This document shows positions 55,297 through 63,237 of a stretch of 64,000 bases of DNA, piece by piece. The notes under the pieces are model-generated. The model did not search any database and had not been told where the DNA came from. It was given only the letters and a program-made list of their open reading frames with translations. The position numbers and the translations under genes were made by a program. The stretch covers positions 1,550,001 to 1,614,000 of the forward strand of contig OZ241336.1 of the NCBI GenBank assembly GCA_965200115.1, given 5' to 3'. Origin of the DNA: JAPOUP01 sp026708635 (GTDB lineage: Bacteria; Pseudomonadota; Alphaproteobacteria; Rhodobacterales; Rhodobacteraceae). Numbering within the stretch: position 1 is the first letter of the stretch; every line of letters starts with the position of its first letter.

Positions 55297-55463
55297 GTAG
55301 TGGTTTAAGACTATCGGTCAGGGTTTCGTTGAGAATCGCGTGAAATCGCACGCTAACGGATAGATATTACGGTGGAGCGCTGAACCGGAAATGAAGCCAA
55401 ATTATGCGATTATGCCAATCGCCTGCGCCCTGTCAAAGATTGGGCGGAATGGGCATTAGGGCA

Positions 55464-56349
55464 CTGGAGACGCCAGCGCGGGAGCCAATCCGTTCCTTCA
55501 GGAGACGATTCCTGTCCGGGGATGCAGGCTGAGTCTGGAGGACGTGCGGGCAGCCTACAATGATCTCAGCGACATCAACCGAAAGTTCGGCCAAGAGCTG
55601 GTAAACAACCTTACGCCCCTCGGCGATGAGGGTATCATTGAATTTAACGAGCGCAGGAACTTCCTGCTTCGCGACGCATTCTGCCTGACCGTCACGGTCT
55701 TCGGTGGGCTGGATGAGGAAGTCCACGATGAAAACGAGGATATTTTTCCGGCAATGATTTGCCCGAGCCGGTCAAGTCGATCTACTTCACAAATCTCACT
55801 GCCTGGCACCGCCATGCCGGCAACGCGTATCCTCCGAACCAGATTGAAGTGCATCTCGATTTTGGCAAGCCGGATCTGATCGATCCACACCTCCTCCTCT
55901 CAGGCCCCACGCCCAATGACAGCAACGTCAGCGTTCGTGCGCAGGACATGACATACTTTAGGGCGGTGCAGCAGGTTGTGAAGGAAAGGCTTCTGAACCG
56001 ACAAACATGGTACAGCCCGATCCACCGTTCATTCGCATACGACGTGGGTGTCTGGGCTGTCGCCCTGCCCGCCGGTCTTATCCTGGCGACCTACTATATG
56101 GAGCGGTGGTTCCCGGTCGGGAGCGAACTGGAGGGGTGCCGGTGGGCGTTTTTCTTGTACGCACTCGGAATGGCCTTGATCTGCTACCGTTTTCTTGCCA
56201 GCTACATGAAGTGGGCATTTCACGTGAATGTCCTGATTGGCGATACAGACACCGCCTTAAGACATCGGATAGCACTTGGTGCGATATTTTCCGGACTGGC
56301 ATGGAAGGTGGTCGATGTCATCTCAAACCTTCTTCAGTTCGGCGAATGA
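55464..56349 (+). pseudogene. Frameshifted hypothetical membrane protein
   Basis: The first frame reads NPFLQETIPVRG, LSLEDVRAAYNDLSDINRKF and GGLDEEVHDENED, then breaks at a run of five Ts (55743-55747). The sequence continues in another frame as SGNDLPEPVKSIYFTNLTAW, IEVHLDFGKPDLIDPHLLLS, then two membrane helices (VWAVALPAGLILATYY and AFFLYALGMALICYRFLAS) and ends LLQFGE. No ATG precedes the first part, so the 5' end may be lost; GTG 55544 is the first plausible start. Family unknown. Confidence 0.5.
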
Positions 56350-56593
56350 TTCGATCCCAATTAGGTGTAGCGGCTTGAGATCACCCGCGCCCGATCCTTA
56401 TGATTCACGGTGACACGCCGCGTCGCATTCGGCGAGGATCGTGTTCTGGGCGAAAGGCTGGCTCAGGAAGCGGAGGGATTTGAACGGGAAAGTCGGGATC
56501 GGACAAACCACGGAAAGCGGGGCGGATTTCCGGACGCCGTCGGCGCGGTCGGCTAGTGCGTGGGGGCCTCATTAATGCGTGGGCCTGTGAGGC

Positions 56594-56947
56594 TTAGCTG
56601 CCCCGGTAGGTCGAGTAACCGAAAGGTGACAGGAGTAAAGGGATATGGTAATGTGAATGTTCGGACATGATGAATCGAATTGGAATTACGTCGAGAAACC
56701 GTGTCCGCCCGGACAGATGCCCGTTGCTTTCGAGATAGTCACCTACGTGGAATTCAAGTTCATAGGCCCCGGTCCGGAATGTTTCCGGAGGAAGTATCCG
56801 CTCGTCGGTGCGTCCGTCAGTATTTGTGATCATTGAGATGAGATGCATCCGGGTATCTCTATCGATGCGGAACAGGTCAATTCTAATTCCTTTGGCTGGG
56901 CGGCCTGACGAGGTGTCGAGCACATGGGTGGTCAGGAATCCGGACAT
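56594..56947 (-). CDS. uraH: 5-hydroxyisourate hydrolase (transthyretin-like)
   Basis: A 117-residue enzyme that hydrolyses 5-hydroxyisourate, the product of PuuD. Start MSGFLTTHVLDTSSGRPAKG at ATG 56947 follows GAGGGAG; the longer frame to 56995 is unsupported. Catalytic His in TTHVLD, Arg in the middle strand, SEHSHYHIPLLLSP and the terminal YRGS are all present. Located 6 kb from puuD rather than adjacent. Confidence 0.92.
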   Translation of the reverse strand: MSGFLTTHVLDTSSGRPAKGIRIDLFRIDRDTRMHLISMITNTDGRTDERILPPETFRTGAYELEFHVGDYLESNGHLSGRTRFLDVIPIRFIMSEHSHYHIPLLLSPFGYSTYRGS

Positions 56948-57267
56948 TGGGGGCTCCCTCGGGTTTGTCTGCTTCCGTTTCTGATGCCGAAGCATAACGG
57001 CTATTCCTCGAAGGCGCCATTATGACCCGCCATTTGACGGTCCCGGGTTGGTTGTCATGCCTATTTCCGGTGCCCGACGAAAGCTGGACGCACATGAAAA
57101 CGAAGGCACGGCCGTTACATGTGGGGGAAGATCCTGATGCCGGCCTGGGCGCCAATCTATTCACGCCATCCTATCACCATGCGCGAGGACGGTTTCCGCC
57201 AACCGGTTTTCCGACGTTCCGGCCATGACCGTTAGATGCATATCGAAATGACGGCGGGAACGCTCGA
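56948..57267. other. Intergenic, nothing recognised
   Basis: About 320 bases between uraH and the ThiF-family gene. No family-like frame, RNA or repeat noted; it should contain the uraH promoter. Confidence 0.45.
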
Positions 57268-58317
57268 TCAATCGGTGTCGGTCGGGAAACCACAGGTTTC
57301 ACAGCCCTCACGGCGCGTCAGCCCGATCGTTCGGGTTTCACCGTATAGAGCGTCGTAGATCATCATGCGCCCGCGCAACGGTTCACCGGCCCGGGCGACC
57401 AGCTTGACGGCCTCCACCGCCATCATCGCTCCCAATACGCCAGGCAGCGGGCCAAGCACGCCGGCTTCGGCGCAGCTCGGCGCCAGTCCGGATGCAGGCG
57501 CTTCGGGGAAGACACATTGATAGCATGGCGCGCCGCGGGCCGGGTCAAAGACGCTGATCTGTCCTTCCCACTGTGTCAGGGCCGCCGAGACCAGTGGTTT
57601 TCCGGCGGCGACACATACCCGATTGGTCAGGTACCGTGTGTCGAAATTGTCACTGCCGTCCAGAACAATGTCATAGTCCTCCACCAGTTCGGCGGCGATA
57701 TCTTCGGTTAGCCGACGACTGTATGGGCGAATATCGGCAAAGGGATTCAGATCCTTCATTGTTCTTTCGGCCGAAAAGACCTTTGGCATACCAATTCGCG
57801 GATCCGTATGCGCTATCTGTCGCTGCAGATTGGTGATCTCGACCTCATCGTCGTCTATCACCCCGATCGTTCCGATGCCCGCCGCCGCAAGATACATCAT
57901 CGCCGGCGAGCCCAGCCCGCCGGCGCCCACAACCAGAACCTTCGCTTCCTTCAGCTTCCTCTGGCCTGTCCCGCCGATCTCACGAAGCATGATGTGTCGC
58001 GCGTATCGCGGCAGTTCGGCATCCCTGAACGTATCTTGCCGACGGTGCTCGGATGTTTCTCGCCTAGCTCTCGTCCGCAAAAATCTGAGCCCGACGGTAT
58101 ATAGGAACGCCAGCGTCGCCAGTATGCCAAGCAGCAGCCACGCGCCCGGCGATCTCCCAATCATGGCCCGTGCTGCATGGGTCTCGGGCAGCAAGACCGC
58201 GGCCATGAGTGCGAGGCAGTACATAAGGGCGATCAAGGCCAGTCGCGCCCGGCGGCTCGAACCGGTAACGTGACCGAGCGCCCAAATGACCGCTACGGCT
58301 GCGAGGAACCAGACCAT
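57268..58317 (-). CDS. moeB: ThiF/MoeB/HesA-family adenylyltransferase with N-terminal membrane segments
   Basis: A 349-residue E1-like enzyme. The first 80 residues carry three hydrophobic helices, unusual for MoeB but seen in Rhodobacterales homologues. Catalytic part: LPRYARHIMLREIGGTGQRK near residue 103, VLVVGAGGLGSPAMMYL (ATP site), DDDEVEITNLQRQ, and zinc cysteines CYQCVFP and CETCGF. It activates the C-terminus of a sulfur carrier (MoaD or ThiS). The ATG shares a base with the dut stop. Confidence 0.85.
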   Translation of the reverse strand: MVWFLAAVAVIWALGHVTGSSRRARLALIALMYCLALMAAVLLPETHAARAMIGRSPGAWLLLGILATLAFLYTVGLRFLRTRARRETSEHRRQDTFRDAELPRYARHIMLREIGGTGQRKLKEAKVLVVGAGGLGSPAMMYLAAAGIGTIGVIDDDEVEITNLQRQIAHTDPRIGMPKVFSAERTMKDLNPFADIRPYSRRLTEDIAAELVEDYDIVLDGSDNFDTRYLTNRVCVAAGKPLVSAALTQWEGQISVFDPARGAPCYQCVFPEAPASGLAPSCAEAGVLGPLPGVLGAMMAVEAVKLVARAGEPLRGRMMIYDALYGETRTIGLTRREGCETCGFPTDTD

Positions 58318-58787
58318 CAGCGCAGGCCGGTCGAGCCGAACCCGCCAGCGTCCCTTACAGTCGGACTCCGAAGATCCGAAACCGCGAATGCCGCCCTCGC
58401 CACCGGTGCGACAATCAGCTGGGCGATTCGATCGCCGTGACCGATCGAATACGGTCGGTCGCCGAGATTCACGAGAAGGACGCCAACGGGACCACGATAG
58501 TCAGAGTCAATCGTTCCGGGGGAATTGCAGAGCGTGATTCCCTGATCAAGCGCCAACCCCGATCGCGGTCTTAGCTGAACCTCGTATCCGAAAGGTATCA
58601 CCATACGCAGTCCCGTTGGTACGATCCGGCGTTCCATTCTTTCCAAGGTGATGCCGTGGGTGCGGATTGCGGGAGGTAGGTTGGCGCGGATGTCCGCTCC
58701 CGCCGCCCCGTCCGTTGCGTATTGCGGCAGTGGTATGGTGTTATCCGCTTCTTCATGCCATGCGAGTCGGATGACGGGTGTTGTCAT
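58317..58787 (-). CDS. dut: dUTP diphosphatase
   Basis: A 156-residue trimeric dUTPase preventing uracil incorporation and supplying dUMP. Motifs in order: DGAAGADIRA, RPRSGLAL, GTIDSDYRGPVGV and the C-terminal GGFGSTG. Start ATG 58787 overlaps the coaBC stop (ATGA); the longer frame to 58853 lies in coaBC. Confidence 0.95.
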   Translation of the reverse strand: MTTPVIRLAWHEEADNTIPLPQYATDGAAGADIRANLPPAIRTHGITLERMERRIVPTGLRMVIPFGYEVQLRPRSGLALDQGITLCNSPGTIDSDYRGPVGVLLVNLGDRPYSIGHGDRIAQLIVAPVARAAFAVSDLRSPTVRDAGGFGSTGLR

Positions 58788-59980
58788 GCAAGTGTCTCTG
58801 CGATGCGGTTGGCAAGCCGCGCCGCCACTTGGGTTTTGCCCATGCGTGGCCATTCCTCCACGCCGTCAGACGAGATCAGCGTAACCGCGTTTTCGGAACC
58901 GCCCACTATCCCGGTTTCCGGTGAGACGTCATTGGCGAGTATCCAGTCACAGCCTTTACGTTCGCGCTTGGCGACCGCTTGGGCGATGACGTCGTCGGTC
59001 TCGGCGGCGAATCCCACCACAAGTTCGGGTCGTCCGTCCCGTTTGAGGGCGATGGTCGCAAGGATGTCAGGGTTTTCCATTAACTCGAACTTCGGTGGCC
59101 CACCCGATCCGTCTTTCTTGATTTTCCTCGACGACTCCTTCGCGCTTCTCCAGTCTGCGACCGCCGCGGCGAAAACGGCCGCGTCGGCCGGAAGGGCCGC
59201 CTCGACCGCGTCAAGCATCTGCGCCGCCGATTCAACCCGGACCGCCTCGACGCCAATAGGCTGCGGAACGGAGGAAGGTCCCGTCACGAAAGTCACGCGC
59301 GCGCCAAGCGAGACGAGCGCTTCGGCGATTGCGGCCCCCTGCGCTCCCGAAGACCGATTGGTGATATAACGAACCGGATCAATCGACTCGATAGTGGGTC
59401 CGGACGTTACCAAAACATGCCGACCCCTTAACGGCCCGTCGCCCAGTGCCGGAACCATCGCGTTTATGATGTCAGTTGTTTCCGACATCCGGCCCGGTCC
59501 GAACTCGCCACAGGCCATTTCGCCTTCCTCCGGTCCGACGACAAGTATCCGTTCCGACCTGAGTGTGGTTAGGTTGCGCTGAGTGGCCGGGTGCAGCCAC
59601 ATCCGCACGTTCATCGATGGAGCGATCAGAACGGGCTTGTCCGTTGCCATCAGCAACGTGGAGGCCAGATCGTCGGCGTGACCTCCCGCCATCTTGGCCA
59701 TCAGGTCGGCGGTGCAGGGAGCGACGGCTATCAGGTCGGCGGAGCGGCTTAGTTCAATATGCCCCATTTCGACCTCGCCGGTCAGGTCAAAAAGATCACG
59801 ATGGACCCGTTCCGCCGCGAGCGCCGAAACGGATAGCGGTGTCACGAACTTCTCCGCGGCCGCGGTCAGCACGGGAACGACCGTATTGCCGCGTTCCCTT
59901 AGTCGCCTGATAAGATCAAGTGACTTGAAAGCCGCAATCCCGCCGCCGATTATCAGAAGAACGCGTTTTCCAGTCAGCAT
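58784..59980 (-). CDS. coaBC: Bifunctional phosphopantothenoylcysteine decarboxylase/synthase CoaBC
   Basis: A 398-residue coenzyme A biosynthesis enzyme. CoaC half: IGGGIAAFKSLDLI, MGHIELSRSADLIAVAPCTA, APSMNVRMW and the substrate-lid ACGEFGPGRM. CoaB half from about residue 185: VTSGPTIESIDPVRYITNRS. Start ATG 59980. First gene of the operon coaBC-dut-ThiF. Confidence 0.95.
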   Translation of the reverse strand: MLTGKRVLLIIGGGIAAFKSLDLIRRLRERGNTVVPVLTAAAEKFVTPLSVSALAAERVHRDLFDLTGEVEMGHIELSRSADLIAVAPCTADLMAKMAGGHADDLASTLLMATDKPVLIAPSMNVRMWLHPATQRNLTTLRSERILVVGPEEGEMACGEFGPGRMSETTDIINAMVPALGDGPLRGRHVLVTSGPTIESIDPVRYITNRSSGAQGAAIAEALVSLGARVTFVTGPSSVPQPIGVEAVRVESAAQMLDAVEAALPADAAVFAAAVADWRSAKESSRKIKKDGSGGPPKFELMENPDILATIALKRDGRPELVVGFAAETDDVIAQAVAKRERKGCDWILANDVSPETGIVGGSENAVTLISSDGVEEWPRMGKTQVAARLANRIAETLA

Positions 59981-60111
59981 CCGGCTTACCTCTTCAAACC
60001 TGTTCTATGGCTGAGTCGTGGGGGAAACAACTCAGTTGCGGCCACCCGGGTTTCAGGGTTCTCCCGATCCGGCCTCCATTCGCCGGCATCCCGAAAGTTC
60101 AGCCGCAGCGT

Positions 60112-60203
60112 GGGAAAGTCCTGCGCGCGGGCGGGCTTGACCTGGGAGGCCGCGCTTATGCGTACGGTCGCCGGGAAAGTCCTGCGCGCGGGCGGGCTTG
60201 ACC
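60112..60203. repeat. Perfect 31-bp direct repeat, period 61
   Basis: Copies at 60112-60142 and 60173-60203 are identical. Each begins GGGAAAGTCCTGCG and ends CTTGACC, so the second copy carries the -35 hexamer of the following coiled-coil gene, and the first copy duplicates that hexamer without a good -10. Confidence 0.88.
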
Positions 60204-60226
60204 GAAGCGGCGGGAGCGCATAGGTT
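60198..60226 (+). promoter_or_regulatory. Promoter giving a near-leaderless transcript
   Basis: TTGACC at 60198, exactly 17 bases, then TAGGTT at 60221. ATG 60230 is three bases after the -10, so transcription should start at or inside the ATG ATG pair. Confidence 0.65.
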
Positions 60227-60229
60227 CGG

Positions 60230-60487
60230 ATGATGGACGACGGGCCGGACAATCGTGAACTCGCGAAGCGGTTCGAGCTTCTGAAGAAGGATTTCGAGAC
60301 CATGCAGGCCAACGTGAACTCAACGCTGAACGAGATGCGGGCCAACGTGAACTCAACGCTGAACGAGATGCGGGCCGACATGGCCGCGCGGGAAACCCGG
60401 ATGATCGTGACCATCTCCGCGATAGTGATCGGCGGGGGCGGTCTCGCGGTCGCCTTCCTCGCGCTCCTGATCGGCCTGCCCGGCTAG
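60230..60487 (+). CDS. Coiled-coil tail-anchored membrane protein, copy 3
   Basis: An 85-residue protein with tandem ATGs: MMDDGPDNRELAKRFELLKK, then two identical 11-residue units ANVNSTLNEMR, the run RADMAARE shared with copy 2, and a C-terminal membrane helix ISAIVIGGGGLAVAFLALLI. The 33-base duplication and the MDDGPDNREL start link it to copies 1 and 2. No Shine-Dalgarno is visible, consistent with leaderless translation. Function unknown. Confidence 0.65.
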   Translation: MMDDGPDNRELAKRFELLKKDFETMQANVNSTLNEMRANVNSTLNEMRADMAARETRMIVTISAIVIGGGGLAVAFLALLIGLPG

Positions 60488-61044
60488 CTCCCGGCCCGCC
60501 GGGCGGTCACCTCGCCGACCGGCTTGTACTACGCCTTCGCTTACGGTCGGTTGCGCGCGGCGGCGTCACCGCTGGCTTCGGTCTGGGTGCGTCAGGCAAA
60601 ACCCATCAGCAATTCCCGCTAGATTTTCTTTCATTATCAGTCGGTTCCGAAGATTCTTTTTCGCGGACTTTTCGCGTTGGATCGACTTTCCCGCGCCCAA
60701 ACAGGCAAAAGCCGAGCGATCAAATGTCCAGGAACTCCTTCCGAAAGCATCCGTCGATGCCCGGCATGCGCCGCGCCGCGCGCGAATGGCTCGACCGCGT
60801 CCCCGACCCCGCCCTTCGCCGATACCCAATTTCCGAAACCGGGCAGTCGCCTGGTCCTCAGTCGTGCGCGCCCGGAAAACCCGGCCCATGCCGTGCGTCG
60901 AAAACGGCCGTCACCCAGCCAGCAAATCCGTTAGCGGGAACCGCTGAGGGGTGACTGCCTGATGCTGGTCTTGCGGGGTGTTTTCGGGCACCATACAGGA
61001 TGTTACGATATCGGTAGATATTCTCGGAACCACCGTTAGTTGAA
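60488..61044. other. Intergenic, possible small ORF
   Basis: About 560 bases upstream of recQ. A plus-strand frame 60724-60954 (76 residues, starting MSRNSFRKHPSMPGMRRAAR) has a weak ribosome binding site and no recognisable family. I see no RNA gene or terminator. Confidence 0.35.
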
Positions 61045-62868
61045 ATGCCGACCCTAAACGCCGCGGGCGTACTTCTGAAGAACACATTCGGCTACGACGC
61101 GTTCCGTCCCGGGCAGGCGGATATCGTTCAGGCGATCCTTGCCGGCGAGAACGTGCTGGCCATCATGCCGACCGGTTCCGGTAAGTCGATCTGCTACCAG
61201 ATTCCGGCACTCGCGACGGAGACCCTGACGGTTGTGGTGTCACCGCTCATCGCCTTGATGCGCGATCAGGTGGCCGCGCTGCGCCTCAATGGCGTCGCGG
61301 CCGGAGCGCTTAATTCAGCGACATCCCGGGCGGACGCGGCCGAGACGCACCGCCAGTTGCGCGGCGGTCGGTTGCGTCTTCTCTACATCTCGCCGGAACG
61401 ACTCATGCAACCGGACGTTCTGGAGGGTATTTCCCGTTACGATCCGGCACGGTTCGCCATTGACGAGGCTCATTGCATATCACAGTGGGGACATGACTTC
61501 CGGCCGGACTACGGACGCCTGTCCGGGCTGTCGGACGCCTTTCCTGACGCCGGGCTAAGTGCGTTCACCGCGACGGCGGACGCTGTGACGCGGCGGGATA
61601 TAGTCGAGCGGCTGTTCGGCGGTCGGGCAAGGGTATTCGTCGCCGGCTTCGATCGGCCGAACCTGCGGATCAATATAGCGCCGCGGACGTCAACGGCTTC
61701 GCAGATCGACCGTCTTCTGGAACGTCATTCAGGGGAATCCGGTATCGTCTACACCCTGTCCCGCAGGGATGCCGAGCGAACGGCGCGGCGCCTGGCCTCG
61801 AATGGACGCGGGGCGCTACCCTATCATGCGGGAATGGAACAGGTCGTCCGGGACAGACATCAGGACCGTTTCCTTACCGAGGGTGGCTTGGTGATGGTGG
61901 CGACCATCGCGTTTGGTATGGGCATCGACAAGCCGGATATACGTTTTGTCGCACACGCCAACATACCCGCGACCGTCGAGTCCTATTATCAGGAAATAGG
62001 CCGTGGTGGACGTGACGGTCTCCCCGCCGAGACATTGATGCTTTACGGTATGGATGACATCCGTGTGCGCCGAATGATGATTGACGGCTCCGGTCGGTCG
62101 GTGGACGCGAAACGTGTCGAACATCAGCGCCTGAACGCGTTGCTCAGCCTGTGCGAAACCGCTGGCTGCCGACGTCAGACGCTTCTCGGCTATTTTGGCG
62201 AGACCTGCGAACCCTGTGGAAACTGTGATCGCTGCCTGACCCCCGTCGAGACGGTCGACGGTACCGTGATCGCGCGCAAGGCGTTGTCCGCGGCGCTGCG
62301 CACCGGACAGCGCTTCGGCGCGGAACATCTGATTTCGGTGCTGCGGGGAGAGGCCACGGACAAGGTGAGCCAGTTCCGTCACGACCGACTGCCCACTTTT
62401 GGAGTCGGCGCGGATATCGGCAGGACGGTGTGGCGGTCCTATCTGCGCCAGCTGGTTGCGGCTGATGTGCTGAAGATCGACATCACCGGCTACGGTGCGC
62501 TGAAACTCGGTGGCCTGGGCCGTACGGTGCTGAAGGGTGCGGAGACGGTGGCGCTGCATTCCGTGGCCGCCGGCCGGGTGGAGGAGCGTAAGCGGGTGGA
62601 GCGTCCAAGTTTCGTTTCAGGCACGGATCCGGAAAAGGTTGACCCGGCCCTGTTCGCCCGCCTGAAACAGGTACGGCTTGAGATCGCGCGCGCCGAGAAA
62701 GTGCCGGCTTTCGTCATATTCCACGATCGCTCCCTTCGTGATATCGCCCTCCGCCAGCCGCGAAGCCTCGAACACCTTGCCGCCTGTCACGGTGTTGGTC
62801 CATCGAAGCTGGAACGTTATGGCGAGAGGCTCCTGGCGGCCCTTGAAGATGGGGGCGGCGCACAATAG
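61045..62868 (+). CDS. recQ: ATP-dependent DNA helicase RecQ
   Basis: A 607-residue 3'-5' helicase. Walker A MPTGSGKSICYQIPAL near residue 48, FAIDEAHCISQWGHDFRPDY near residue 138 (DEAH box), MGIDKPDIRFVAHANIP near residue 292, then QEIGRGGRDGLPAE. The zinc cysteines (CEPCGNCDRC near residue 390), winged helix and a C-terminal HRDC domain complete the normal RecQ layout. ATG 61045. Intact. Confidence 0.95.
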   Translation: MPTLNAAGVLLKNTFGYDAFRPGQADIVQAILAGENVLAIMPTGSGKSICYQIPALATETLTVVVSPLIALMRDQVAALRLNGVAAGALNSATSRADAAETHRQLRGGRLRLLYISPERLMQPDVLEGISRYDPARFAIDEAHCISQWGHDFRPDYGRLSGLSDAFPDAGLSAFTATADAVTRRDIVERLFGGRARVFVAGFDRPNLRINIAPRTSTASQIDRLLERHSGESGIVYTLSRRDAERTARRLASNGRGALPYHAGMEQVVRDRHQDRFLTEGGLVMVATIAFGMGIDKPDIRFVAHANIPATVESYYQEIGRGGRDGLPAETLMLYGMDDIRVRRMMIDGSGRSVDAKRVEHQRLNALLSLCETAGCRRQTLLGYFGETCEPCGNCDRCLTPVETVDGTVIARKALSAALRTGQRFGAEHLISVLRGEATDKVSQFRHDRLPTFGVGADIGRTVWRSYLRQLVAADVLKIDITGYGALKLGGLGRTVLKGAETVALHSVAAGRVEERKRVERPSFVSGTDPEKVDPALFARLKQVRLEIARAEKVPAFVIFHDRSLRDIALRQPRSLEHLAACHGVGPSKLERYGERLLAALEDGGGAQ

Positions 62869-63237
62869 CCTGGGAAGCCAGCGCGTGTTTGCGGCGGCGG
62901 ACTCCGGTAGCCGCGCATTCCACAGACGGGCGAATTGCGGTCCGGGACCGCATTGGTCAGGAATCGGGGGTATGGCGGTGAATGACCTGATGACCGGAAA
63001 ACGCCCGTTCGCTCTTCGTCATTAGGTGACCGTCCTTACGGCCGTCACCACGACGTCGTGGGTTGCCGCCATCAAGGACCGGGCTTTTCAGACCGGCCCG
63101 GAACGCGGGTGGGATTGATGGCGCTTTTCCCGTGCCATCGGAAGAAAGGCACGTCCGGCGGTTCGGCATCCAATGGCTTTTTTTGCCCTGGTTCCCGCGA
63201 TTCTGGACAACGGGCCCGTATAAGCCGAAAATTCGAT
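62869..63237. other. Intergenic upstream of crtD
   Basis: About 370 bases with no gene recognised. I looked for a PpsR-type TGT-N12-ACA operator, common near carotenoid genes of phototrophs, and found none. Confidence 0.45.

Noticed and set aside
62869..63237. PpsR operator or leaderless promoter for crtD
   Set aside because: No TGT-N12-ACA was found; TATAAG near 63219 has no matching -35 at 16-18 bases.
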